64,000 nucleotides of DNA from Ornithodoros turicata (lineage: Eukaryota > Arthropoda > Arachnida > Ixodida > Argasidae): positions 89,012,160 to 89,076,159 of the forward strand of contig NC_088202.1 of the NCBI RefSeq assembly GCF_037126465.1, given 5' to 3'. The position numbers and the translations under genes are program-made. Position 1 is the first letter of the stretch, and each line of letters begins with the position of its first letter. Of this stretch, positions 12,301 through 23,647 are shown piece by piece. The notes under the pieces are model-generated. The model was not told the origin of the DNA. It saw nothing but the letters and a program-made list of their open reading frames with translations, and did not search any database.

Positions 12301-15300
12301 TTTGCACTTGAGACGCGTGATGATTGTTTGATTGGCACGTTCATTGAGCCCATTGCATTGTGGGTGCTGCGGCGATGTGAAGAGCTTATGTATGCCGTGG
12401 TTCTTCAGGAAACGCTTGAGCTTATTGGCAGTGAACCCCGTTCCACGGTCCGAAAGGAACTTCCGAGGTTTGCCAACTGTGAACGTCTCTCGTAGGCACG
12501 AAATGTAGGTGTCGGCATTTTCGTGTTTGTGCGGAAATGCCCATGCATACCGTGTGGCGTGGTCGACCAGTAAGTGAATAAATCTTTTGGGAGAACCATA
12601 ACCAACAAGCCCTCCTATTGTGTCCATGGCGAGGACATCAAACGGCTGATCCGCTGGTGGCAACGATTCTAGGCAACCAAATTTCTTCGCTTTCGATTTC
12701 TTGCATCGCTGACAAGTATCACAATGCTTCACGTAGTTAATTGCGTCGGATAGTAAGTTCGGCCAGTAATAGTGTGGGGAGATTAGAGATACCGTCTTGT
12801 TGACGCTGACATGCCCGAAATGTTGGTGAGCGTTCTGTAGGATCTTGCTACGGAGCGAGGCTGGAACGTAGATCTTGCTAATGCCTCGTTTCCTTACCAT
12901 GGGGACACTATTGAGCAACGTGTATGGTCCACGAGGCCTATCCGTCGGATCCTCCTGCAGCTCCTCGAGAGTCAACAACTGCACAGTCGGTATCCGCGAT
13001 AAGGTATCAGCCTCGACGTTGGCAGTGCCTTTTTGGTACCTGAGGGTGACGTCATACATCGATAATTTAAGCGACCAGCGGAAAAGTCGCCCAGTTGGGG
13101 TTTTTATGGTCTTGAGCCATTGAAGCGCGGAATGGTCTGTTACTACCGTGAAAGGATGCCCGTGGAGGTAACAGTGCCATTTGTATACGGCATCGACAAC
13201 GGCAAGGCATTCCAATTCGGTGACTGCATAATTCCGTTCATGTTTGAGGAGTTTACGTGAGTGGTATGTGACTGGGTGTTCCGTGCCATTGTCGTCAGGT
13301 TGCTTAAGAACCGCGCCAAGACCAGTGGAGGAAGCATCACAGTAAACTGTACATGGGCGGTACGGGTTAAATATCTGAAGGACGGGAGCACTAAGCAGAC
13401 AGCCTTTAAGTGTAGTGAAAGCTTGCTCACGCTCTTCGGACCACTCCAACTTGACGTCCTTTTGCAGAAGGGCAGTGAGAGGTGCGGAGATGTTGCTGAA
13501 GTGTGGGACGTACTGTCGGTAGACATTGATTGTCCCAAGGAAGCGCTGTAAATCCTTCGCAGTTTGGGGAACTGGAAAATTTCTGATAGCTTCCACGTTG
13601 CCCTCTTTGGGGGACATCTTCCGGTGTGAAATCGTGTGACCGCGATAGTCAATAGGTGGTGCGAGCAAATCGACACTTCTTGAGTTTAAGCTTGACATTT
13701 TCCGTGGCCAATGCAGTTAACAAGGCGTGAAGACGCTGAAGATGTTCTTCAAAGGTCGCGGTATGGACCACGATATCATCGAAGCAGTTAACGACGTTGT
13801 GGAGATTATGCTTGTCAATGATGGCCTTGATGGCTCTCTGAAAAGTGGCTGGCGCGTTTTTAAGACCAAACGGCATTACCAACCATTCATAATGGCCGTT
13901 ATGGGTGACAAACGCAGTTTTGGGGATGTCAGCGGGGTTCATCGGCATGTGCCAATAGCCTGAAGTTATGTCAAGTGTAGTAAAGTATTGTGAAGGACCC
14001 AAGGAATCCAGGACATCGTCGATGGGTTGATAATCGGGCACTGTTACGGCGTTGAGCTTTACACATCCTCGTTCTCCCTTCACCGTTCTTCTCAGCCATG
14101 ATAACTGGGGATGCATAGGGTGAGAACGACGGTCTGATAAGGCCCTGCCGCAGTAGCGACTCGACTTGCTTTTCAATCTCTGCTTTATCCGCTTGTGATG
14201 TCCGATATGGGGTCCTACGGATCGGCAGATGGTTAGACAGCGAGACACTGTGCTGCTCAATGGTAATGGTGCCTATGTCCGTTTGCGACTGGGAAAACAT
14301 TGGCAAAAGTTTCCCGATGAGCTGTTCCAGAGCCTTGTGCTGAGTTGATGTCAGATGAGAATAGTCAGGGTGATCCGATGGCGGAAGTACCGAAGGAGGT
14401 TGATTGAGAGCGGGCATATCCAATGAGCGATGAGAGCAGTGTGAGCGTGAGCTTGGATTCAGAGGGGTCTCCCCTTGTGAAAGTGTGAGCGTAGGCAAAT
14501 CCAATGATAGTCCGAAATGTGAGGCGTTGTCCAAACCGAGAAGTAGTTCAGTTTTCATGCCACGGAGCACATGTACCTCCACTTCCCGTATGACTTTGCC
14601 AATTCGGAGGTTGGATAATGACGCGACCCAAGGTTTGCGACGGTGTTGTTACTTGATGAATGGAGATACGTGAGTTCTTTATCAATTGAAGTTGGAGTTC
14701 CTTGTAGACGTGTTCGTTGATGCAGGTGATCGTTGCTCCCGTATCAAGAAACGCGCGTACTTGATGGTCATTTACGAATGCGTCGAAGTAAATGACCTTG
14801 GGTCGCCTTCCCCGTTTCCCTGGTCCTCAGTAATGGTGGAAACATTGGGTCGGTATGGGCACACGTTTTGCCAATGGAGCTGCCCATTCAGACCGATGTT
14901 CGCGCAGTGTCGGCACTCGGCCCTGGAAAGAACTATATATATACAGGGTGTTACTTCTTAGCTGCAACAATTCTTCATAGAAAGGGGAGTTGCCTTAGGA
15001 CGGTTTTAGCTTTCTCGTTGGACTACTAATACTACTAGGAAGCCGTATATTTTCTCAGTTAGGGGACTAATTAACAGAGATATTTTAGTCAACTTTCTAA
15101 TTATTGACTTTAGTGAGCACATTGCAATTGCGATATTAAAAACTCATGTTCATCACATGATGCGCTCGAACCACTGATGAAGCACAAAAGTAATCACAGC
15201 GCGCGCTACGGACCTAACTATTTGACCTCTGCCGTCTGCTGCAAACCGCAAGTGGTCGGCAAAAGAGCGTCAGCGACATTGATATCTCCGCCCTCACTTA

Positions 15301-18300
15301 ACGTCACAGAAAAACGTCATACGCGGTGTAGGGAACCCTTATCGCGGCTTGCCGCGAGTTTCCTTAGGACGGTTTTACTTTTCTCATTGGATTGCTCGAC
15401 GAGGCTGCTACTAGGAAACCGTATTTTTTTCTCATTAGGGGACTAATTATATTTAGGGGAATAATTATAATTAACCGATATATTTTAATCAACTTTTTAA
15501 TTATTGACTTTAGTGAGCACATCGCAATTGTGATATTAAAGCCTGATCTCCACATGATCCGCTCGAACCGTTTATGGAGCACAGAAGTAATCGCAGCGCC
15601 GCATTACAGACCTGACTATTTCACCTCCTCCGTCTGCTTCAAACCGCAAGTGATGGGCAAAAAGCGACAGTCACGTCGATATCGCCACCCCCACTTAACG
15701 TCACAGAACGACGTCATACCCGATTCAGGAAAGGTCTTACCGCGATGTGTCCCGCGATCTTGTTTTGTGTTTCTTTTTTGCTTGCAAGCACCTTTGAGCA
15801 TCACCACTATATATCAGCGCTTATCGTACCGGTAAAGGACAAAAGCCGTGTCCAGCAGGGTGAAAGGAGTGGTACGGCGAGCGACTGCGAACACAAGAAG
15901 GAAGAAAAGAAAGCCAAACGGAGAGACAAAAAGATTCTAAAACATATCGCGATAAAAGGTTTGACTGAATCGCATATGACGTTTTTCTGTGACGTTAAGT
16001 GAGGGCGGAGATATCGACGTCACTGTCGTTCTTTTGCTGATCACTTGCGGTTTGCAGCAGATAGCGAAGGCGAAATAGTTAGGCCCGGTTTCACCAACGC
16101 CGGTTAGCTTTGAACCGCGATCGAGGGTTTTTAAAACTCGCAGTGAACACTCAATTCTTTTTTACAAACGTTAGTTGGTGACGTGGTGAATGTTTCAGTG
16201 ACAATAACTCCCATTAGTGAAGCAGAGTTAAGCGTTACATTCAACTTAAGCGACCGTTGATTTTACTTCACATGCTAATCGGCGTTAGTGAAACCGTGCC
16301 AGGTCTGTAGAGCGCGCTACCATACTTTGGTGCTCCGTCAGTGGTTCGAGCGAATCATGTGGAGATCAGGCATTAATATCACAATTACAATGTGCTTCCT
16401 ATAGTTAATAATTAAAAAGTTGATCAAAATATATCAGTTAATTAGTCCCCTAATTCAGAAGAAAAAACGGTTTCTAAGTAGCAGCCTCGTCAAGCAATCC
16501 AATGAGAAAAGTAAAACCGCCCTAAGGCAACTCCCTTATTATGAAAAAAAAAAAAAAAAAATTGCAGCTAAAAAGAAACACCCTGTGTATACGATATAGG
16601 ATGTAACGCTCGCCTCGTGTCTGTTAGTATAGTGATGAAACATATCTTCTATTTTCGTAACTAGACATAAAATCTGAAAATCACAGCTTAGCTGCTTCTG
16701 TTTTCGTGAACGTCAAAAGGTTTCTAATTATCTTGTACGACTTAGGGGCGCCGGTGATCGTTTTACGGCATCAGCACTGAGACAACTGTGCTAATATGAA
16801 TATTTGTAGCAGATAAAGATATTTTGTGAAGGCACATTCTTCCAGTACAAACAATGCAAATAAAGAGATAGAATATTACTACTTTCCGCGCACGAACACG
16901 AAAAACACTTGATATGCACAAAGCGTCTCTGGAATGGATTCCCTTATGAGAGAAAGAGAGAGGAAATAAAGAACTTTGATCCCCTAGTTTTTATCATTTC
17001 GTACGTTTTCAACGATAAAAAACAAAGCAGCAGCGCTGCAGAAGCATCTCTCTCGTCTCGGTGACAAACGCGTATTGGGCTGCTGAGAGGAGACCGTGTT
17101 TCCATTTTTCGACGTCTCGTGACACCCCTGGCTTCCTGCCAATGGACAACTGACATTCTCCCTCCATCTATGCTGAGAAGAGACGATGCAACGCTCGCTT
17201 TCCGCATGCCACGAAACACCTCTCGTCAAGATGCTGATTAATTCATCGAGTGCGACTCGATGTGACTTTTACAGCTCAGTGGTGTTACCGCATGAGACAA
17301 GTTGACTCTCCCAGGTGCTGTCACTGCGGTGCTCTAGAAGATCTAGAGCACAATCTTCTTCATTGCCCACACTACCAACCTTCCCGGACTGCACTCTCCG
17401 GGTCTCTTAATCACTTGGACTCTCTCCCCCTCTCTCTCTCAAAATTGTTTGGTCCCTGGCGAAGTCCAGCCTACCAACGCGCTGCCCTCAAAGCTCTTTT
17501 TACTTTTTGAACACAATATGACTTCTAGCCTTATTGTGAAAGGGCTCATTATTTACTGCCCCACATCACCACCAGTAATGGGGTAAAGTCTCGCCCCTGG
17601 CGATGAAACTCCTCATTCATCATCTCAAAATACCGTTGTTGTCACTAAACACTGTGTAATTGGTCTTGTTCATCTTGCTTATCCTACCGTAGGCCTCTGT
17701 TGGAATTAAGGTATCGTAAGAAGAATAACGGAGGCCAGTCTAACCAATATATCTATTTTTCAGTAAGCCGACAGTGCCCCTATCATCACAACAGTGGCCG
17801 AAGTACTCAGTGAGAAACCCTGAGATGATCTACTTACGGCCCCAAAATTATACCAAGGGTACTGCACCTCGGAGGGACCGTTGCAAGCTGTGGAAAAAGT
17901 TTCTTCTGAAGCAGTAAGTAGACGACGGATTCACAAAAAGAAAAAGAATGCCTTGTTCGGGTAACTTATCTGAACGAGTCAAGAGCATGGCCTTGTACCC
18001 ATTATAAGTACTACTCACTTTCGGAAATACATAGGACAAAACAGGCACAACACAATCCTGCACTTGCAACTCAGTTTGCAACACGGAACTACTACCATAT
18101 TCACCCCAAGAACGGTGTTGCTTGTGCTTTACCCCCCGTGTTGAACTACTAAACGATAACATAGTGCTGGAAACGTTGCATATGTACTTTCTTCAGGTCA
18201 TACTACCGTTTGAACCAAGTTGTTTGCGCAGTCTAGTGTAATATGAGTATCTGATGCAGTTCTTCAGCACCCGAGGTGCCACTGTTAGGTTCGATGCGAC

Positions 18301-20192
18301 TACACACATGAGCGAATACTTATTTTAAAAGCTAAGCGAGTAGTTTTAAAACAAAATGGAATACGAATCGAATAGTTGTATAATCCGACCGGATACACAT
18401 GCAGCACATGTACGGATATAGGCATGAGTAGAGCGTCCACATATACGCGATATTTTCATAACGGTCGGAGTATGAAGTGGCGCTCACTTTGTTTTATACC
18501 ATCTCTTATGCCGTTTTCGGCATTACGTGTGGAGCTTCGGAATTACTTGTATATATTCGGCTTGGAAGAAACATCTATTCCATTCGAAATTCGAATATAA
18601 AATTCCGTATTCGATTCGCAAATTGAGTCGGATACATAATTATTCGCTTTAGCGTTCGAATAATTCGAATATTGGCACTGACCTAGAAAAGACCTAGAAA
18701 GACGAGGGTATACTAAAAGCGATAAAAACCCTCAGGCAGGAGGGACGAGAAAGGACAACACAGATGAAGGGCTTTCATCGCTTTTAGTGTGCTTCACAAA
18801 ACAGGCCAGTTTTTAACCTTATTTAAGAAGGTAAACCTGTTTCGGTTGTTATGTGTGTTTTCATTGTTGCTTGTGTCTAGGAAACTCAGTTGGAAGTTGA
18901 GCATTGTGTCGTACCTGTTGTCCGCGTCATTTTGCTTACTACTTGAAAAGTGTTTCTAATGAATCATCACCAACCATCGCTTGTGGGTACCTTGGTTCGT
19001 ATTAATGTACTTGGCCTATTGCCACCGCAATTACATTTAGTCATTCTAAGATGCGAGAGATTTCTGTGATGGCGAGTTTTACCAGTCATTTTTGGTATAG
19101 GGCATTTGGCATATTTCATGTGTAGGTGCTTTCGATATTTAATGACCAATATAATATTTTATAGGGTTCTAAATGTTTAAAAAAAATGGTTATTCTTTGC
19201 TGTCCTATACTGGCTACAGTGGTTTGCACATATGAATGCAATGTTTTGGATGGTTCGTTACGTCCTAGCACACCTGAGTTACCCACGGTAGTCAGTGGTA
19301 AACGCTGCTAGTTTTCTGTCTACCGTCTATACTGCGAAGTCAACGGTTAGTTTTCTACCACTTAAACAACGAGATTTGGCCGAGGCAGACCAACAATTAG
19401 GGACGACACAGACAAGTAAGCCTCAAACGCCCAGAAATTAACGAAATGCAAACAACTCAGGGAAAAGAGGTGCTGACGCCAGGAATCGAACCTGGGTCTT
19501 CTGATTTCCGGTCAGATATGCTAAGATAGTTGTTTGCTTTTCTACCACTTGTTGTCTAGAGTCCAGAACAGGCTCTTTAGTTTCAATCGCCCACTAAGTT
19601 ATATCTGCACTCGCGCGTTGTCACCCCTCACTCGTTTATTGCAAAGAGGTAACAGAAACACATGTGAAATGGCATAAGAATTAATCCAAATTGGTTCACT
19701 CACCGTGAAGAGGATTCCGTAATAATCACCCTTACTCGTTCACTTGCACGCACAAGTGATTTGGTGTACACGGCACCTCGTTGTGGTAGTCGAAATTTCC
19801 ATTTTTTTTTCTTCCCAAACCTGCCTAACCTGAGATTCCCCAGGTGCCGCCCCCTCCACTCCCCAGGAAAGCCTTGCGGTCGTGCGTTCATGCGTAGTTG
19901 TCCGGCCGTGTAGAGTATTTCCTCCTTGAAAGCAAGCATAATAAATTTAACAAGATCGAATTTACCCTCGTTTTTTGACTGACTGTTTTCTCGTCCTAGG
20001 AACGTCGAAGGTGGCCGCTCAGGATCGAAATCTTCGACATCTCGAAAGACGAAGAAGCCAACGCAGCTGCAGAAGGCTTACAAGCCATTGTACAGCACAA
20101 TTGCGTCGAAGGCTTCTCAGTATCTCTCGTCTTCCTTCTTGTTAATGTGTTTCTTCTTGAACGCGACACTTCTGAAGCTCTGTATAACATAA
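7763..20192 (+). CDS. EST-A: secreted, probably GPI-anchored type-B carboxylesterase / cholinesterase-like protein (3 exons)
   Basis: Joining 7763-9339, 17764-17913 and 20000-20192 gives 1920 bases, a 639-residue protein. Residues 1 to about 25 form a signal peptide. The alpha/beta-hydrolase domain follows, with oxyanion loop H-G-G-A-F (140-144), nucleophile elbow G-Q-S-A-G-G with Ser223, Glu350 (N-P-N-E) and His465 (T-H-A-D-E). Cysteines 91/113, 276/293 and 427/exon 2 match the three cholinesterase disulfides. The position of the choline-binding Trp, ten residues before Cys113, is Thr, so true acetylcholinesterase activity is unlikely. Both introns are phase 2. Exon 3 supplies a Lys/Ser/Thr-rich stalk and a hydrophobic end suggesting a GPI anchor. 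Intron 1 (8.4 kb) is filled with transposons. Substrate and tissue cannot be told from sequence. Confidence 0.88.
9340..11014. other. EST-A intron 1, left part; no gene
   Basis: There is a (GA)n microsatellite at about 10842-10863 and an (AT)n run at 10994-11010 just before the LTR/MITE boundary. No coding or RNA gene is recognised. Confidence 0.4.
11010..11826 (-). repeat. Probable 3' LTR (or LTR remnant) of gypsy element 1, split by the hAT MITE
   Basis: Reading the minus strand, a purine-rich tract (GGAGGGGGGGAGTG) follows the end of the integrase frame. Then comes a segment starting TGTGACATATG and, once the MITE is removed, ending TCGTCACA just before the (AT)n run. Ends of the form TG...CA with a short inverted repeat, directly after a polypurine tract, are what an LTR shows. 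The reconstructed length, under 100 bp, is short for an LTR, so internal deletion is possible. No 5' LTR partner is visible for comparison. Confidence 0.45.
11023..11734. mobile_element. 712-bp hAT-type MITE with GTAAC-rich subterminal repeats
   Basis: The left end reads CAGACTTGTGC and the right end GCACAAGTCTG, an 11-bp perfect terminal inverted repeat. The same 8 bases, CGACAAAC, flank it at 11015-11022 and 11735-11742. Inside each end are arrays built on GTAAC/GTTAC and GTAATCAATTAC, the kind of subterminal repeat that binds hAT transposases. No transposase frame is present. It has inserted into the terminal sequence of the neighbouring gypsy element, so it is the younger of the two. Confidence 0.88.
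11815..14930 (-). pseudogene. Ty3/gypsy retrotransposon 1: protease, RT, RNase H, integrase with frameshifts
   Basis: In minus-strand order: a zinc-knuckle-like CX2CX9HX4C near 14900; an aspartic protease D-T-G-A at about 14740; reverse transcriptase with L-D-I-T-S-G-Y and the catalytic F-D-D-I near 13770; RNase H with C-D-A-S-S and T-D-H-S-A-L; the H-H-C-C zinc domain of integrase near 12760; and core residues in M-D-T-I, S-D-R-G-T-G-F and N-E-R-A-N. At least three frameshifts (about 14600, 14080 and 13660) break the polyprotein. The gag side is cut off at an AT-rich junction with the foldback element at 14944. There is no envelope gene. It lies antisense in EST-A intron 1. Confidence 0.85.
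14944..16587. mobile_element. 1.6-kb foldback element with ACAGGGTG ends and repeated internal arms
   Basis: The left end ACAGGGTGTTACTTCTTAGC is mirrored at the right end (about 16563-16587) with two mismatches over about 25 bp. Just inside, a block beginning CCTTAGGACGGTTTTA occurs twice in direct orientation (about 14996 and 15362) and once inverted (to about 16535). Each copy carries the same sub-blocks: TTAGGGGACTAATTA, TTATTGACTTTAGTGAGC and CCGCAAGTG. The inverted copy is interrupted by a second small element (16082-16300). No transposase frame is seen, and the right end is flanked by a poly(A) run. Confidence 0.7.
16082..16300. mobile_element. About 219-bp MITE nested in the foldback element
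   Basis: GGCCCGGTTTCACCAACGCC at the left and its near inverted complement at the right (GGCACGGTTTCACTAACGCC on the other strand) give terminal repeats of about 26 bp with three mismatches. Comparison with the two uninterrupted copies of the host block shows where the insertion starts and ends. The target duplication is ambiguous (one to three bases), so I do not assign a superfamily. Confidence 0.65.
16588..17054. other. EST-A intron 1; no gene recognised
   Basis: This is A/T-rich intronic sequence with no coding or repeat end I can support. Confidence 0.4.
17055..17645 (+). pseudogene. LINE 3' fragment: RNase H end and cysteine/histidine motif
   Basis: This + strand sequence matches, with many substitutions, the 3' part of the LINE on the minus strand at 41.6-42.6 kb. 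The frame from 17250 has F-T-A-Q-W-C-Y-R, then C-C-H-C-G and H-N-L-L-H-C-P-H-Y, the CCHC-like motif downstream of RNase H in I/R1-type LINEs, and ends after L-F-G-P-W. The upstream part (17055-17235) is frame-broken. A 3' UTR and GTTGTTG-type tail end near 17645. It is 5'-truncated and dead. Confidence 0.7.
17764..17913 (+). CDS. EST-A exon 2
   Basis: A TTTTTCAG acceptor is followed by 150 bases (1 + 49 codons + 2), then the donor GTAAGT. It encodes the end of the esterase fold: W-P-K-Y, M-I-Y-L-R-P-Q-N-Y-T-K-G and R-C-K-L-W-K-K-F. These equal the conserved cholinesterase C-terminal block, with the Cys that pairs with Cys427. EST-B and EST-C exons of identical length and phase support it. Intron retention here would end the protein at once (CAG TAA). 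Confidence 0.9.
17914..19368. other. EST-A intron 2, left part; no gene
   Basis: It contains an ATTCGAA-rich low-complexity stretch (about 18300-18670). An imperfect inverted pair, CTAAAAGCGAT near 18712 and ATCGCTTTTAG near 18778, suggests another small foldback relic. Confidence 0.4.
19369..19552 (-). repeat. tRNA-derived SINE, family B, Ser-like head
   Basis: On the minus strand a 5-bp anticodon stem, TCTGA/TCAGA, encloses loop CCGGAAA (anticodon GGA, Ser-like). A perfect T arm, CCAGG-TTCGATT-CCTGG, follows. Downstream is a body containing TTAATTTCTGGGCG and TTGAGGCTTACTTG, related to the body of the SINEs at 59.1-59.5 kb. The 5' (acceptor/D-arm) half is degenerate, so this is a SINE, not a tRNA gene. 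Confidence 0.65.
20000..20192 (+). CDS. EST-A exon 3 (stalk and GPI-type tail)
   Basis: TCGTCCTAG acceptor; 193 bases ending in TAA. It encodes a Ser/Lys/Thr-rich stalk (G-S-K-S-S-T-S-R-K-T-K-K-P-T), then small residues S-K-A-S and a strongly hydrophobic end (S-S-S-F-L-L-M-C-F-F-L-N-A-T-L-L) with no charged cytoplasmic tail. That is the layout of a GPI-attachment signal. The length is identical to EST-B exon 3 although the sequences have diverged. Confidence 0.82.
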
Positions 20193-21990
20193 GATGCGGC
20201 ATGGTCGTGTACTGTAACAGTGTAAAAAAGGTTTTCTTAAATGGCGAAGGGAGCTTCACAGAAGAAATAGGTCGAAATCTCCTATGACAGCGAACTGTAA
20301 TCGATTAATATAATTTCACTATGATCACCCCCAGCACTCGCGCAGTGGCAATGGGACAGATGTCAGCCTGGATGGTAGACAAAAGACCCACATCATCACA
20401 TCTTTATGTGTGCTTGACAGCGACGGAAGTCATTGGTAAGGAAGCTATCGCGATACCAAGTGTATTTGTGGGACATAATATATATTATAGAGGTAGATAT
20501 TGTAAGCCTATCGCAGTCCCGCGTACGGTAACCTACAAGCCTGTCTGTACAACTGTGCATGCATTGTAGCCTTGTTCAACCTACTAACTCTGGCGGCCCC
20601 TTAGAATATGTCACGTGCGAGTAATAAGCGTCACATGAACGCAAGCCCTTTCATGAGAGGGCGACGAGAGCTGCAGTGAGACACGAGAACGCAACAACAG
20701 AGAACAACTACAAGGAACAGAGAGCTCAAAGGAAACACGACTTGTCTATGTGGTCTGTCCATGTTTTCTTCACGCTCGTTAATCATGTTTCAGGTGTCTT
20801 TTACCACATTTAGCACAATACGCGTGTTTTAATGCGACAGGAAAAAAGATACCTGCAGTTTAGGTCAATCAGAGACAGATCTGCGTGTACTGTCCAGCTA
20901 AAGAGCATACCTACAGCAACCGTGCCTACGGCTAAGAGTGATTCAGAATTCAGAGTATTTCAGAGACGGTGGGGTGGTCTGCTCGTTCTAACTGAACGTC
21001 AAGTGAGATAACCTCCTGTGATGGTGTGGACAGTTAAGCCTCACCAGGAGAAGAAACCAACAATATTTGCCATTTTAATGACGCATGTGGACATAAGAGG
21101 AACTACTTTTATTGGCTATTTCTGTCTGCCATGTTGTAAATTATTTCCACACCCACTTTGATGCCTATCCATAATAAATTGTCTGTGCATAATAGCGTTT
21201 CAAACATTTTGGAGAGGCGACGTGGTCAAACATTGTGTCGTGTCCCACCTAGACTCCCACAGAATACGCTGTAATTGCTTGACATCTGCGGTGGCGTATG
21301 TATTTATCGAATCATAACAACAACAACTACTACTACATGAATTACGACGGACGAGGTGTTTCACTGCAGCAATTGCGATACCATACGTCAGTGCACGTGG
21401 GTTAATATGTGAATGGGATGGCGATGAAAAAGATGAGACATACACAGACGCACACACACATCACAGAACACATAACAAATGAGAGAATATACACAGCAAC
21501 AACGACAAATAATGATGATGAATGAGGAAATTCGCCACGGACACGGTTGCGACTATACACGGTCTCAAAACACCAGCGAAAATCTCGATATCCTCTTGTG
21601 TGCTCTCTCTCATCATTGGAGAACGAAGTGATTTTTTAAAACAACATAATGGAATGGAACAAGTAATGGAAGACCTAACCCTTCTGGTTGTTGCTTTCAG
21701 CGCCTTAATTCTAGCATTAACCTGCGCGTCCGTAACTTTCACCTCCAGCGTTTTCATTTACTTCCTGTTTCAACCAATGTTATATGCGTTCTGACGCATT
21801 TTCTAGGCGACTTCCTTGATATTATCAGCTCGCACCCGTCACAGCTACAATTACTTCCGATCATGCACTGTCAGGGTCTTGGCATTACGTCGTCACTTTA
21901 CGTATGGGTCGCAGGGTTGAGGAGAGCTATTAACCTTGCCTCTGCGTAATGAGATCTGCATACATAAGGCACTGGGATGCAGACCGCCCG
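20193..21990. other. EST-A 3' flank / EST-A to EST-B spacer
   Basis: No gene is recognised. The first good poly(A) signal after the EST-A stop is AATAAA at about 21174, which would give a 3' UTR near 1 kb if used. A (CA)n stretch lies near 21445-21465. Confidence 0.4.
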
Positions 21991-22005
21991 CACGAGACAT
22001 TCGTA

Positions 22006-22014
22006 TCCAGTCGC
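22006..22014 (+). promoter_or_regulatory. Initiator-like motif upstream of EST-B
   Basis: ATCCAGTCGCC contains the CAGTCG core also found upstream of EST-A and EST-C, here 62 bases before the ATG. A TTTTTCCTGTTAG acceptor-like site ends at 22066, four bases before the start codon, so a small leader intron is possible here too. No convincing TATA box is seen. Confidence 0.3.
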
Positions 22015-22070
22015 CCTCTCGTTAGCAGTGCCGTCGCATGATCTAACGTGCGATTTTTCCTGTTAGTGTA

Positions 22071-23647
22071 ATGGCTCTTCATACCTACACGACTACGTTG
22101 ATTTACGTCTTGTGTTCGGGTGCTTTGCTTTGTGTGTGTGCTGACGACGAAGGGCGTCCGGTTATCCGTACGGAATATGGACCTGTGGTGGGACAAAGGA
22201 CTACCTACAACAATACAAATTTGGACGTGTTTTACGGTATTCCATACGCAAAACCGCCCCTCGGTGACTTGAGGTTCCTGAAGCCACAACCCCCAACTCC
22301 TTGGGAAGACGCTTTGGACGCTACCCGTAAGCCAACAGCGTGCCGACAGATTGAGCTCGTGTTTTCTAAAAATGCTACATTTAGCTACGCTAATGCCTCC
22401 GAGGACTGTCTCTACATCAATGTTATCAGGCCAACCTGCTCCAACTCAACAGCGTGCGAGAAGCCTCTGCCAGTCATGGTCTACGTTCACGGAGGCGCAT
22501 TTCAGTGGGGAGACTCGAGCTTAGTGTTCTTCGATGGACGAAATTTCGTAGCTGCTACCGGAATTATACTGGTGTCATTCAACTACCGTGTTGGAGTGTT
22601 CGGCTTCCTGTCTACGGAAACTAAAGAACTTCCGGGTAATATGGGCCTCTGGGATCAAAACATGGCATTGAAGTGGGTCAAAAACAACATCGCTAGTTTT
22701 GGAGGAAACTCCGAAGAAATTACGTTGTGCGGGCAGAGTGCTGGAGGCATGTCTGTTGGAGTGCACGCGCTCTCGCCTCACAGTAAGGGATTATTCAAAA
22801 GAATTATCATGCAAAGTGGCACGCCGCTCTCCAGCATCATGTCGCAATCGTACAGGGGCGTTAGCAGGCTGCTTACCCTCGCAGGACTCCTCGATTGCTA
22901 TGACAGACATAGGAACTGGATGGAGCAACTTCAAGACATGCTGGATTGTCTCAGAACGAAAGACGCTGGTGATATCATTGCCACGGTGAGGAGGCAAAAA
23001 TACACGCAACAAATATTTGTCCCAGTGGTGGGCGATGATTTTGTTCCTGAAGAACCAAGGCACATGAACCCACTCGTTGTGAATTCTGCTCAAGTGTTTG
23101 CTGGAACTACCCTAAACGAAGGTACTCTCCTGGTTGAGAATTTGCGATACATCTCCCCCGGCCTTTTTGAGGCTCTCATGGGAGACTACCGAATGGGAAT
23201 CACTCTCGCCACTAGTGTACTAGGAGGACTTACCCTAAGCGAGAGCAAGAGAATTGTTCACAGCTATTACGGAGGATACGATGTTCAGCACAACAACCAG
23301 AAAGTGATTGAACTCCTCGCCGAAATGGTTGGAGATGCCGTTTTCCACTGTCCCGCCCATTTCTATCTTTCAGCTGCTTCTCAAAAAGGAGTCAAATCGT
23401 ATCGATATATTTTTGCGCACAGACCATCTTACAGTGTTTGGCCAGGGTGGATGGGTGCCACTCATACAGATGACATACCTTTTACTCTCGGTTCCTTACC
23501 ACACATAAAGGAGCAGTTTATGAACCTCAGTTCACGGGAGACGTCGTTGGCAAGACTACTTGGCATGAATGACTTTACGTACACCCCAAGTGAGGAGCAG
23601 TTCTTGCACGAAGACCTCATGATTTGGAAATCTTTCGTCGTGAGCGG
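22071..23647 (+). CDS. EST-B exon 1 (catalytic domain)
   Basis: It is 1577 bases, phase 2 at the end, with donor GTAAGT at 23648. Read-through into the intron stops after one codon (GGG TAA). The ATG opens the signal peptide, and nothing in frame upstream extends it. Confidence 0.9.

Noticed and set aside
22791..23093. Antisense frames within esterase exon 1 sequences (several 60-130 codon frames)
   Set aside because: These are shadow frames of strongly coding exons, with no independent evidence.
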